Positions 7,268-15,235 of a DNA stretch of 64,000 nucleotides are shown piece after piece. The stretch's first letter is position 1; each line of letters opens with the position of its first letter. The notes beneath the pieces are model-generated. The model made no database searches. It worked only from the letters and a program-made list of their open reading frames with translations, and was not told the origin of the DNA. The DNA lies in contig NZ_JBMGPW010000001.1 in NCBI RefSeq assembly GCF_049060325.1, forward strand, positions 1 to 64,000, written 5' to 3'. Source of the DNA: Vescimonas sanitatis. GTDB lineage: Bacteria > Bacillota > Clostridia > Oscillospirales > Oscillospiraceae. Made by a program: the position numbers and the translations under genes.

Positions 7268-8050
7268 ATGGCATACCAAAAAGTATCCAGACCGTCCACA
7301 GTCTATCATTTGACGCAAAAAGGCAATCTCGACAGCATTCTGGATGACGGCGTGATTCGCCGCTTCAACGATACGGAATGTTGGTTCTGCGAGAGCCTCG
7401 ACAAAATGAAAGCGTACATGGAGCAGACCGTGATGTGCGAAGGCAAACCGTACTACGCCGTAGGCGGTCAGCTCTGCCGCTATCCCAAATTCGTGCCGGA
7501 GGACTATGTTCTCCTCAAGCTCACGCCCAGCCACGCAAAAGATAACTGGTACCGCTGGGATCAGGAGATCCCTCCCGGCAGCCCCAAAGAACTGGCGCGG
7601 GCGGCAAGAGAATTCTCTCTGCTGAAGATCGGCTACCGCGGCGACATGGCGTTCCGCAACGCGGAGGTCATCGATGTGCCGCTGTTTCTTACGGATGGGA
7701 TCGTGCAGGGAGAGCCGGTGCAGACCACATCGGAACTGCGGGAGCTCCTGTTTGAACACGTCGAGCGCGAGCAGAGGGAATACACAGATTCTCTCTACCG
7801 CATGACGCAGGGACAGCTTATCGTTAACGCCGGAGAGATCGAGGCGAATCGTTTTTGCTATAACGCCTTGCTGACCATGCGTTTAGACCGCGAACAGTTG
7901 AAAGTGCTGGCGGCTATGGATAACCCGCTGGAGGCGGTGCGCGGCGCATGGGCCTCGGCGCAGGAGGTGGGTCAAGAGGAAGAATTCTCTCATACGCTGT
8001 TTGAAATCTGTGAGCAGACGGCGCAAGAACAGACGATGCGGATGAAATAA
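7268..8050 (+). CDS. Possible ADP-ribosyltransferase-fold protein with DUF3848-like tail
   Basis: A 260-residue protein. The first 140 residues start with TVYHLTQKGNLDSILDDGVI, a pattern like the opening strand and helix of ART-superfamily proteins such as DarT and DUF3990/DUF952 members (YHxT, then N-x-x-SIL-x-x-G). The last 80 residues (TQGQLIVNAGEIEANRF, then LDREQLKVLAAMDNPLEAV) recall the DUF3848 family often found in Firmicutes ICEs. It is encoded directly after the small gene at 7069 and just before a DUF6103-like gene. Whether NAD-binding residues are complete cannot be judged by eye. It might be an enzyme acting on the recipient or a degenerate binding domain. Confidence 0.5.
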   Translation: MAYQKVSRPSTVYHLTQKGNLDSILDDGVIRRFNDTECWFCESLDKMKAYMEQTVMCEGKPYYAVGGQLCRYPKFVPEDYVLLKLTPSHAKDNWYRWDQEIPPGSPKELARAAREFSLLKIGYRGDMAFRNAEVIDVPLFLTDGIVQGEPVQTTSELRELLFEHVEREQREYTDSLYRMTQGQLIVNAGEIEANRFCYNALLTMRLDREQLKVLAAMDNPLEAVRGAWASAQEVGQEEEFSHTLFEICEQTAQEQTMRMK

Positions 8051-8068
8051 AAGTGGAGGATACCAACT

Positions 8069-8347
8069 ATGAAAAAAGAAAATGTCACGATCTCATTCGA
8101 GAGCGAGCAGCTTGCCGCTCTCGAATTTTCACTTAAAAAGAAGAACACCAGCATACAGGCGCAGTTGGAGGAGCTGCTCAAATGCCTCTATGAATCCGAG
8201 GTGCCGGAGCCGGTGCGGGAGTATCTGGACAGCCGTGCGGCGCCCGCTGCCCGTCCCCGCCGTCCGGCAAGACCGGCGAAGCCGCAGCCGCGGGAGGAGC
8301 CTCCTTCCGCGTTGGCGCAGCCCACTGACGAAAGGAATGGTGAGTGA
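8069..8347 (+). CDS. DUF6103-family ICE protein
   Basis: A 92-residue protein, MKKENVTISFESEQLAALEF at the start, then a helix ending in VPEPVREYLDSR, and a low-complexity Pro/Arg/Ala tail. The beginning resembles ribbon-helix-helix proteins, and the whole matches the remembered pattern of DUF6103, a family found almost only in Firmicutes conjugative elements. GGAGG lies 9 bases before ATG 8069. The next gene starts at or just before its stop codon. It probably binds DNA, but no function is known. Confidence 0.65.
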   Translation: MKKENVTISFESEQLAALEFSLKKKNTSIQAQLEELLKCLYESEVPEPVREYLDSRAAPAARPRRPARPAKPQPREEPPSALAQPTDERNGE

Positions 8348-8348
8348 G

Positions 8349-9362
8349 ATGGCAGATCATGTAGACATCACGCTGTGGATCGACCGGCGATGGAAGGATG
8401 CCATTGAAAAGCATCTCAAGGATGAAACCTTGCAGGAGCATCTGGAGGATGTGCTGGATGAGCTGTGCAACCAGCTCCCAGAACGTGAGTATGAGCGCAT
8501 CAGTGCCGAGATCTACGCGGAGGATGCCGCACAGCGTGCAGAGGAAGAAGCCTCCCGCACCTATGCTGCCTACCATGTGGTAGAGAACGGGCAGGAGTGG
8601 TACTTCAAGACCTCCCCCGGTGAGGAGCTGCTGGATACCGCGGAAAAGCTGCGCGGCTATGTCACCGGCGAGAGAGGCACTGCGCCGGAGATGTTCATCA
8701 GAATGTTTCCGAACGGACGTCCCATCACAGCGGAGGAGTACAACGCGCTCACCACCCTTCGCATGGAGAACACCGGCAAGGTGCGCGGTGTGTTCGATGT
8801 GAACTTCGACAAGCGGGAGTTCTCCGCCGTACACATCATGGACGGCTGGCGGACCTGGGCGATGCGGGATGTGTCAGCGGCGGTGTACCATGCCACCCGG
8901 TCGCAATTCGCGTCGAGCGATGATAAGTGGCGCAAGCTGCTGGATCATTTGAGCGGTAAAGAGATCACCTCGGCGGGACATCTCTCCGCGCGAAATTTCT
9001 CTTTCGGTGATGAGATCATCGAATCGGACGGCAAGCTCAATTTTTATGTGCAGACGGAGTTCGATGTGGACGCTGCCTTCGGAACCTTCGTCCTCACGGG
9101 CAAAAACGATGACTGGCTCAACATCTATGCCAACTACGACATCGCGGAGGATAGACCCTGCGACACGCTGGAGCTGACGCTCTGCAAGGGTGACGGCTCC
9201 GAGGAGAGCTGGAGCTACCAGCTCAACGCCGCAGAGCAGGATGTCCTGCTGCGCAAGATGGAGGAATACTGTCAACAGCAGACCGGCATGAGTCTCCACG
9301 ACTACGCGCAGCAATTCCGCGAGGAACCGGAACAGCAGCAGGGGCCGGTGATGAAGCTGTAG
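8349..9362 (+). CDS. ICE accessory protein of unknown function (337 residues)
   Basis: I do not recognise a named family with certainty. The protein starts at ATG 8349 (AAAGGA at 8331-8336; an in-frame ATG at 8337 is possible but too close to that site). It has an acidic helical N-terminus (WKDAIEKHLKDETLQEHLED), a middle part with beta-rich segments (GKVRGVFDVNFDKREFSAVH) and a C-terminal helix ending QQGPVMKL. There is no signal peptide and no membrane segment, so it should be cytoplasmic. It ends the operon that starts with the secretion genes; the candidate oriT region follows. Confidence 0.75.
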   Translation: MADHVDITLWIDRRWKDAIEKHLKDETLQEHLEDVLDELCNQLPEREYERISAEIYAEDAAQRAEEEASRTYAAYHVVENGQEWYFKTSPGEELLDTAEKLRGYVTGERGTAPEMFIRMFPNGRPITAEEYNALTTLRMENTGKVRGVFDVNFDKREFSAVHIMDGWRTWAMRDVSAAVYHATRSQFASSDDKWRKLLDHLSGKEITSAGHLSARNFSFGDEIIESDGKLNFYVQTEFDVDAAFGTFVLTGKNDDWLNIYANYDIAEDRPCDTLELTLCKGDGSEESWSYQLNAAEQDVLLRKMEEYCQQQTGMSLHDYAQQFREEPEQQQGPVMKL

Positions 9363-9448
9363 GTGCAAACGCAGGCACAGCAAGGCTGAAGCACTCACGG
9401 CTGCGGAAACAACAGCGTCCAGGCTGCGCGTGCCTGCGGGCCCGCGGC

Positions 9449-9499
9449 GCCGCCGAACTGCGTCAACCCGCCCTTGGCGGGCAGCCACAGTTTGGCGGC
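9449..9499. repeat. Nested inverted repeat in the candidate oriT
   Basis: GCCGCCGAACTG (9449-9460) pairs with CAGTTTGGCGGC (9488-9499) with one mismatch, and encloses a second stem CCCGCC-CTT-GGCGGG (9467-9481). Such stacked stems are typical relaxase or accessory-protein sites, but may also be transcript structures. Confidence 0.55.
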
Positions 9500-9534
9500 T
9501 GTTATTCTGCTCCCGCGGTTTTTCTCCGTCCCGA

Positions 9535-9573
9535 ATTTGAAAGCGTTTTGCGCAGATTTTTGTGCTTTCAAAT
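9535..9573. repeat. 10-bp perfect inverted repeat in the candidate oriT
   Basis: ATTTGAAAGC (9535-9544) and GCTTTCAAAT (9564-9573) are exact inverted copies separated by 19 bases. There is no adjacent T-run, so it is not a simple terminator. Confidence 0.55.
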
Positions 9574-9842
9574 GCGCCGCGCAGGGGGCTCCCCGTTTCC
9601 CCGCACCGTTCGCCCTGTGTGCCGCTGTGTGCGCGTTTAAGGGCTGGGGTGGAGTGTGTACCCGCCAAAGCCCATTGAAGCGAGCGTTGCGGCGTTTGTG
9701 GGCGATGTGCGAAAAAACCGTGTGGATACGGCTTCGACGATGGAGAAATGAGCCTTTGGGGAGGGTGTTTTTCCTCCTGACCATGCCCTGTTCCAGAGGC
9801 TTTCGCCCCTTATTTACCCGTTCGATTGTGGAACAAGATAAA

Positions 9843-9902
9843 GGGCCGCAGTCGCAAGCGCCTGCGGCCCGCCCACAAAGCCCCGCAGTGCGGGGCTTTT
9901 TT
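9843..9902 (+). terminator. Tandem hairpins, second one terminator-like
   Basis: GGGCCGCAG (9843-9851) pairs with CTGCGGCCC (9862-9870). Nine bases later AGCCCCGC pairs with GCGGGGCT across AGT (9880-9898), followed by TTTTTT. The second hairpin is a standard intrinsic terminator and would separate the upstream operon from the mobilisation genes. Confidence 0.75.
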
Positions 9903-10026
9903 GCGCTTTCCAAAGCGCAGTCTATTTCAGATCATTTCAGAAAAACCGCAGTCTGGTTTCCAAAAAGGCACGGTGTTTCCGGCATTCGCGCCCCTTTTGA
10001 CCGACGGCAAGGAAAGGAGAACACCG

Positions 10027-10464
10027 ATGGAAGAAAAAGTGAAAAAGAAAACGACATTCTGGCTCCCGCCCGACATGATCGACCGTATGGATGGCTGGCT
10101 GAAAGCAGATAACTGCCGCAGCCGCAATGAGTTCGTAGAAAAAGCCTTGCGCTTCTACATGGGTTATCTTAGCACAGAGGATAACACCGCCTACATCTCG
10201 CAAGCCATCCTCACTGCCATTCAGGGTACGCTGGACGACAATAACAATCGGCTCTGCCGCATTCTTTTCAAGTGTGCAGTAGAGCAGAATATGATGAGCC
10301 ACACCATCGCCGCGCACTTCCGTACCGATCCCATTCACACGCGGGAGCTGCGGGCCTACGCCGTGGATGAGGTGAAGCGCACCAACGGTCAGGTGAGTTT
10401 TGAGAGCGCGGTGCATCAGCAGCGGCGAATTGAGCCGGAGGAAGAATGGCCCGGATCGTACTGA
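10027..10464 (+). CDS. RHH relaxosome accessory protein
   Basis: A 145-residue protein starting at ATG 10027 after AAGGAGA (about 10013-10020). The N-terminal 45 residues (KKKTTFWLPPDMIDRMDGWL, then SRNEFVEKALRFYMGYL) form a clear ribbon-helix-helix domain. The rest is helical and may mediate oligomers or contact the relaxase. Its stop lies 19 bases inside the relaxase gene, so the two are translationally coupled. This pairing is the usual MobC-type accessory plus relaxase, and the protein probably binds the repeats at 9449-9902. Confidence 0.8.
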   Translation: MEEKVKKKTTFWLPPDMIDRMDGWLKADNCRSRNEFVEKALRFYMGYLSTEDNTAYISQAILTAIQGTLDDNNNRLCRILFKCAVEQNMMSHTIAAHFRTDPIHTRELRAYAVDEVKRTNGQVSFESAVHQQRRIEPEEEWPGSY

Positions 10465-12038
10465 TCTCGCCCTACCTCAAGGGCGGACAGAATGCCGCGA
10501 AGCTGGCGCAGCGCACCCGCTACGTTGCCACCCGTCCCGGCGTGGAACTGCTGGCGGATGAGCGCAGTACACTCCCCGCTACAAAAAAGCAGCAGAATTT
10601 TATCACACGGCTGCTGAAGTCCTTCCCCTCCTGCTGGGAGCTCATTGAGTACGAGGAATATCTGGATCACCCCACTCAGGGCAGCGCCTCCGCGTTTATC
10701 CAGCAGGTGCAGGAAGACTATATAGAGGCGCTGGATCAAAAGGAAAATTTCATCGACTACATCTCCCACCGCCCCGGCGTCCAGAAGGACGGCGAGCACG
10801 GGCTGTGGGATGCCAACGGTAAGGTAAAAAATCTCGCGCAGGCGGTACGGGAGGTGGCGGAGCACACCGGAAATGTGTGGACGCCGGTGATTGCGCTGCG
10901 CCGTGAGGACGCGGAGCGGCTTGGCTACGACAGCGCGGAAAACTGGCAGGCTCTGGTGAACGCCTCCATCTGCGATATCGCAAAGGCGTATAAGATCCGA
11001 CCGGAAAACCTGCGTTGGTATGCTGCGTTCCACCAGAAGCCAAATCAGGTGCATATCCACATGATCATCTTCTCCGAAGATCCCAAGGAGGGCTACCTCA
11101 CCAAAGAGGGTATCCGGGAAATGAAATCCGTCTTCGCCAGACGGATCTACCACGCGGATCGGATGCACATCTACCAGCAAAAGGATACCGCGCGGCAGGA
11201 GTTGCAGGCGCAGACCCGCAAGGCCATGGTGGAATGCATCGCACAGTTGGGCAGCGGAGCGGTCGAGAACCCGCGGCTGGAGCAGCTCACCGAGGAGTTA
11301 GCAGAGCGTCTGCTGACGATCAAGGGCCGAAAGGTCTACGGCTACCTGCCGCCAAGGATCAAGGCCATCGTGGACGCCATCGTGGAGGAGCTGGCGAAGG
11401 ACGAGCGGGTGTCCGCCGCCTATGAAACGTGGCAGACGCTCTACGAGCAGGTGTGCTTGGACTACGATCAGCGGCCGCGCAAGCGTCTGCCGCTCTCCCA
11501 GCAAAAGGAGTTCCGGAGCGTCCGCAATATGGTCATTCAGGAAACACTGCAATGGATAGCAGAGCGGCAGCGGTACGCGGATGTGCGGAGAACACTTTCC
11601 ACGCAGGAAGGACCTATCATCAAAAAGGATGCCGCAGAAGCCGCACCGAAGAACTCTGAGGTCACGGCATCTCTCGCGTCGGCGCAGCCCAAATCTGACC
11701 GTGCGGCGAGCGCCACATCGGAAGATACCAGCTCCGCTGACGCTGCTACCTCCAAAGATACTGCGCCGCCCGTGGGCGAAGTAACTCCGACGCACTCACA
11801 GCCATCCGGTCAAGCAGGGCAAACCGCACCGGCAGGAGCGGAGTACCATGCCCCCACGGTGGGCGAAACTGTTGTGCGGATGCTGCACCACATGAGCAGG
11901 ATCTTCGAGGACAACAGCAAGATCGACCAGATCCACCGCGGCTTGCAGATCGACCGCAAGCGCCGACAGGAATTGCAGCGCAAGCGGCTGGCGATGGGAC
12001 ACAAGCCGGACGATCATGAAGAGCAGACATTCAGATAG
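10446..12038 (+). CDS. Relaxase, MobL/MobP3-like
   Basis: A 530-residue protein beginning MARIVLISPYLKGG, as in the Firmicutes MobL (MobP3) relaxases. The metal-binding three-His motif is seen as H196 (HQKPNQ), H203 and H205 (VHIHMIIFS). Relaxases nick oriT on one strand, stay bound to the 5' end through a tyrosine and pilot the strand through the channel; a candidate tyrosine region near the N-terminus is TRYVATRPG. Residues about 400-460 are low-complexity Ala/Ser/Pro/Thr, probably a flexible linker before a helical C-terminus. The gene overlaps the RHH accessory gene and precedes the TOPRIM gene. Confidence 0.85.
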   Translation: MARIVLISPYLKGGQNAAKLAQRTRYVATRPGVELLADERSTLPATKKQQNFITRLLKSFPSCWELIEYEEYLDHPTQGSASAFIQQVQEDYIEALDQKENFIDYISHRPGVQKDGEHGLWDANGKVKNLAQAVREVAEHTGNVWTPVIALRREDAERLGYDSAENWQALVNASICDIAKAYKIRPENLRWYAAFHQKPNQVHIHMIIFSEDPKEGYLTKEGIREMKSVFARRIYHADRMHIYQQKDTARQELQAQTRKAMVECIAQLGSGAVENPRLEQLTEELAERLLTIKGRKVYGYLPPRIKAIVDAIVEELAKDERVSAAYETWQTLYEQVCLDYDQRPRKRLPLSQQKEFRSVRNMVIQETLQWIAERQRYADVRRTLSTQEGPIIKKDAAEAAPKNSEVTASLASAQPKSDRAASATSEDTSSADAATSKDTAPPVGEVTPTHSQPSGQAGQTAPAGAEYHAPTVGETVVRMLHHMSRIFEDNSKIDQIHRGLQIDRKRRQELQRKRLAMGHKPDDHEEQTFR

Positions 12039-12067
12039 CACAAAGCAGAATTTTGAAAGGAAACATC

Positions 12068-12967
12068 ATGAGCAAATTTATCTATTTCACGCCGGAGGAA
12101 AAAGCACGTGCGCAGAACACGGATCTCGTGTCGCTGCTGCGCGCCCAGGGCGAGCGACCTGTGCGCTCCGGCCGGGAGTTCCGTACGCCCAATGATCCCA
12201 GCATCACCGTGCGGGGCAACAAATGGTTTGATCACTCCGCGCGCGTCGGCGGCTACGCCGTCAGCTTCGTCCAGCGCTATTACCGCCTCCCTTATCAGGA
12301 GGCGGTTTTGCTTTTGCTGGGCAGGAAAAATAACAAATCGTATGAGCAGGCAAAGCCCGCAAAGGAGGCTCCGAAGCCCTTCGCTCTGCCGGAACCTTAC
12401 GGAACCATGCGACGTATGTATGCCTACCTCATGCGTCAGCGCCACATTGACCGCGAGGTTATTTCCGCCTTCGTACATGAAAAGCTGCTCTACGAGGACA
12501 AGCATCACAACTGTGTTTTCGTGGGGCTGGATGACAGCGGTGAGGCCAAGCACGCGCACATCCGCAGTACCAACAGCGAGGGACGGGTGTTCCGCATGAA
12601 CATCGAGAGCAGCGCCAGCGAGCACTGTTTTCATAAGAACGGCACAGACAAGTCCCTCTATGTGTTCGAGGCGCCCATCGACCTTCTGTCCCACATTACC
12701 CTCTATCCCTACGGCTGGCAGGAGCACAGCTACGTTGCCTGCTGCGGGCTCTCCATCCAGCCGGTGCTGGAGCGGCTGCGGCAGAATCCGAAGCTGGACA
12801 TGGTGTACCTGTGCCTCGACAACGATGACGCGGGCAACGACGCCTGCGACCGTATGACGGATACGCTGGAGGACATGGACTTGGATGTGGAGCGTCTCTG
12901 CCCGGTGCGCAAGGACTGGAATGACGATCTCTGCGCCAAATTCGAGAGGAAGGAGAAAGACGCATGA
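12068..12967 (+). CDS. DUF3991/TOPRIM-domain primase-like protein
   Basis: A 299-residue protein starting at ATG 12068 behind AAAGGAA. The N-terminal part resembles a primase-type zinc/DNA-binding region that has lost its cysteines (FRTPNDPSITVRGNKWFDHS). The middle matches DUF3991 (REVISAFVHEKLLYED), and the C-terminal TOPRIM fold shows the Glu in LYVFEAPIDLLS and the acidic pair in VYLCLDNDDAGNDACD. Such proteins are common next to relaxases in Firmicutes ICEs and may prime complementary-strand synthesis of the transferred DNA. Its stop overlaps the coupling-protein start (ATGA). Confidence 0.85.
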   Translation: MSKFIYFTPEEKARAQNTDLVSLLRAQGERPVRSGREFRTPNDPSITVRGNKWFDHSARVGGYAVSFVQRYYRLPYQEAVLLLLGRKNNKSYEQAKPAKEAPKPFALPEPYGTMRRMYAYLMRQRHIDREVISAFVHEKLLYEDKHHNCVFVGLDDSGEAKHAHIRSTNSEGRVFRMNIESSASEHCFHKNGTDKSLYVFEAPIDLLSHITLYPYGWQEHSYVACCGLSIQPVLERLRQNPKLDMVYLCLDNDDAGNDACDRMTDTLEDMDLDVERLCPVRKDWNDDLCAKFERKEKDA

Positions 12968-14829
12968 ACGAAAACATATGGCCCCTGATTTTGCTTGGCG
13001 GCGGACTGCTGGCATTTTTGCTTGTCGTGTCCTTTCTCTCCAAGAATTACTCGCTCAACAATTTCAAGAGCAAAACCGTTGGCGACGGTCAGTACGGCAC
13101 AGCCCGGTGGGCAACGCCCAAGGAGATCCACACGACCTATCATGTGGTCCCGTTCCGTCCCCGCCGCTGGCGCAAGGGAGAGGAGCTTCCCACGGTACAG
13201 GGCATCATTCTCGGCAGCATGGGCGGCAGAAAGCGCAGAGATAAAAAAGGCGTGATTTTACAGGCCACTCACAAGCTGCTGGAGAGGCTCCGCCGTCCTA
13301 CAGCAGGGAAAAAGGAAAAGCGAAAGCCAAAGAAAAAGCAATCGGCGATTTCCAAAATCAAAAATGCGATTGAAAATCAGCAGGATGTCCGCGCACTGGT
13401 GGACAGCGATGACATCCATTGCCTTATGATCGGCGCTTCCGGCGTGGGCAAAACCGCGTATTTTTTATATGCAAATTTGGAGTACGCCAGCGCCAGCGGC
13501 ATGAGCTATCTGGCGCTGGACACCAAGGGGGATCTGGCGCGGAACTACGGCGCCATCGCCTCCCGGTACTACGGCTACCGGGTTTCCGTCATCGACCTGC
13601 GGAATCCCACCCGCTCGGACGGCTTCAACTTTCTGACGCTGATGAATCACTACATGGATATTGCGAGAGCAGATCCGTCCAATTTGGCGGCGCGGGCCAA
13701 GGCGGAGAAATACGCCAAGATCCTCGCCAAGACTATCATCAACCCGGACGGCGACGCTGCCCAATACGGCGAGAATGCCTTCTTCTATGACAGCGCCGAG
13801 GGGCTCCTGACTGCCATTGTGCTCCTGCTGGCGGAGTTCGCCCCGCCAAAGGATGGGGAGCCGGAGAAGCGGCACATCGTATCCGCCTTCAAACTGGTGC
13901 AGGATCTGCTGGCGGTGCCGAAGTCAAGAGGCAAGAACGGCTTTCAGCTGCTCATGGATGAGCTGCCACCGGAGCATAAGGCTCGGTGGCTGGCGGGCGC
14001 CGCACTCACCAGTGCGGATCAATCTATGGCTTCGGTCATGTCCACCGTCATGTCCCGACTCAACGCCTTTCTGGATACAGAACTGGAGCAGGTCATCTGC
14101 TACGACAGCCCCATCAATGCGGAAATGTTCGCCTCGGAGAAGTGCGCCATCTTTCTGATTTTACCGGAAGAAGATCCGGCAAAGAATTTCATCGCGGCGC
14201 TCATGATCCAAAATCTGTCCCGCGAATTGTTCTCCGTGGCGGATGAAACCGGCGGCAGGCTCAAAAACCGCGTGGTGCTGTTTTGCGATGAACTTGGTAC
14301 AATGCCACCCTTTGACATTCTGCCCCTATTCAGCGCGGGACGCTCCCGCAGGCTGACGCTGGTACCCATTATCCAGAGCCTCGCCCAACTGGAGAAGAAC
14401 TATGGTAAAGAAGGCGCGGAAATTATATGTGACAACTGCCAGGACACCATCTTCGGCGGCTTTTCGCCCCAGAGTAAAACGGCAGATGCCCTCTCCGCTG
14501 CCCTCGGCAGCAGGACCGTGCTGTCCGGCTCTGTCAGTCAGGGAAAAGAGAGCAGTCAGTCCTTGCAGATGATGGAGCGTGCGCTCATGACGCCGGATGA
14601 ACTGAAATCCATCCCCAAGGGTGAGTTTGTAGTGATGAAAACGGGAACGCATCCCATGCGCACGAAGCTGCGTCTCTTCCTGGATTGGGGCATCACCTTT
14701 GACCCGGACGGCTATCGAATGCCGGAGCGGGCGGCCCGGAAGATCGCCTACATAGACCAGGGCGAACTCGTTCGCAGCATCCATCGGAGCTGCACAAAGA
14801 GTCCCTATAATATGGAGGGTGGAAGATGA
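12964..14829 (+). CDS. VirD4/TraG-family type IV coupling protein
   Basis: A 621-residue membrane ATPase that brings the relaxase-DNA complex to the secretion channel. One transmembrane helix lies near residues 6-24, then the motif YGTARWATPKEI usual for this family. Walker A is GASGVGKT at about residues 159-166; Walker B is VVLFCDELG near 440; a sensor-like IIQSLAQLEKNYG follows. A basic insert (about 115-132, KKEKRKPKKKQ) is seen before the ATPase domain. It overlaps both its upstream and downstream neighbours by four bases. It is separated from VirB4 by about 7 kb, so transfer functions are in two blocks. Confidence 0.93.
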   Translation: MNENIWPLILLGGGLLAFLLVVSFLSKNYSLNNFKSKTVGDGQYGTARWATPKEIHTTYHVVPFRPRRWRKGEELPTVQGIILGSMGGRKRRDKKGVILQATHKLLERLRRPTAGKKEKRKPKKKQSAISKIKNAIENQQDVRALVDSDDIHCLMIGASGVGKTAYFLYANLEYASASGMSYLALDTKGDLARNYGAIASRYYGYRVSVIDLRNPTRSDGFNFLTLMNHYMDIARADPSNLAARAKAEKYAKILAKTIINPDGDAAQYGENAFFYDSAEGLLTAIVLLLAEFAPPKDGEPEKRHIVSAFKLVQDLLAVPKSRGKNGFQLLMDELPPEHKARWLAGAALTSADQSMASVMSTVMSRLNAFLDTELEQVICYDSPINAEMFASEKCAIFLILPEEDPAKNFIAALMIQNLSRELFSVADETGGRLKNRVVLFCDELGTMPPFDILPLFSAGRSRRLTLVPIIQSLAQLEKNYGKEGAEIICDNCQDTIFGGFSPQSKTADALSAALGSRTVLSGSVSQGKESSQSLQMMERALMTPDELKSIPKGEFVVMKTGTHPMRTKLRLFLDWGITFDPDGYRMPERAARKIAYIDQGELVRSIHRSCTKSPYNMEGGR

Positions 14830-15122
14830 GTCAATTCAACTTTATTTACGCCGAGGAGCATCTGAGCCACCGGGAGAAGGCGGTCTATATCTACCTGCGG
14901 GACCGGGCGGACGCCTCCGGTGTCTGCTGGCCTGGGATCAAGACCATCGCCCGAGAATTGGGACTTTCGCCGCGGACAGTTCAGCGGGCTCTGGCAGATC
15001 TGGAGCGCAGGCAGCTCATCGAGAAGCAGAACCGCCACCGCTCCAACGGCAGCCTCACCAGCAATTTATACCGGCTGACTAAGCACAAAACGTCACAGCC
15101 TCCCGCCAAGGGGGGACTGTGA
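14826..15122 (+). CDS. Helix-turn-helix protein (HTH_36 / RepA N-domain-like)
   Basis: A 98-residue protein with a winged-helix pattern: SHREKAVYIYLRDRAD, then IKTIARELGLSPRTVQRALA (recognition helix) and LERRQLIEKQNRHRSNG (wing). Such domains occur alone in ICEs and at the N-terminus of replication initiators. It overlaps the coupling-protein gene by four bases and ends inside a strong terminator hairpin, so it closes the mobilisation operon. It may regulate that operon or take part in ICE replication. Confidence 0.8.
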   Translation: MSQFNFIYAEEHLSHREKAVYIYLRDRADASGVCWPGIKTIARELGLSPRTVQRALADLERRQLIEKQNRHRSNGSLTSNLYRLTKHKTSQPPAKGGL

Positions 15123-15131
15123 CGTTTTCCC
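15087..15131 (+). terminator. Terminator closing the relaxase-coupling protein operon
   Basis: AAAACGTCACAG (15087-15098) and CTGTGACGTTTT (15117-15128) form a perfect 12-bp stem. The stem includes the stop codon of the HTH gene, and the T-rich end follows directly. A short inner stem (CCTCCC/GGGGGA) extends it. Confidence 0.8.
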
Positions 15132-15235
15132 TTTCAAAATTCTGTCCATAGGGTAGCGTCACCATGGCGCATCCAGAAGAGCCTACTCTACCGGAGGATA
15201 CAGGACAGAGAAAGAACAAGAATATGGAGGAACTT

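Larger units (their letters stand above)
9363..10026. other. Gene-free 664-base region, candidate origin of transfer
   Basis: No convincing gene is seen; open frames here have odd composition rich in Arg, Cys and Pro. The stretch holds at least four inverted repeats: a nested one at 9449-9499, a 10-bp one at 9535-9573, a 9-bp one at 9843-9870 and a terminator-like hairpin at 9879-9902. It lies between the end of the secretion operon and the RHH-relaxase genes, the usual place of oriT. The nick site could not be pointed out. Confidence 0.5.

Noticed and set aside
9395..9913. Minus-strand open frame across the same gene-free region
   Set aside because: No ribosome site, biased residues, and opposite to all neighbouring genes; explained by high GC.
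9474..10026. Plus-strand open frame rich in Arg, Cys and Pro
   Set aside because: Composition is unlike real genes here, no ribosome site, and it runs through hairpins of the candidate oriT and into the RHH gene's reading frame region.
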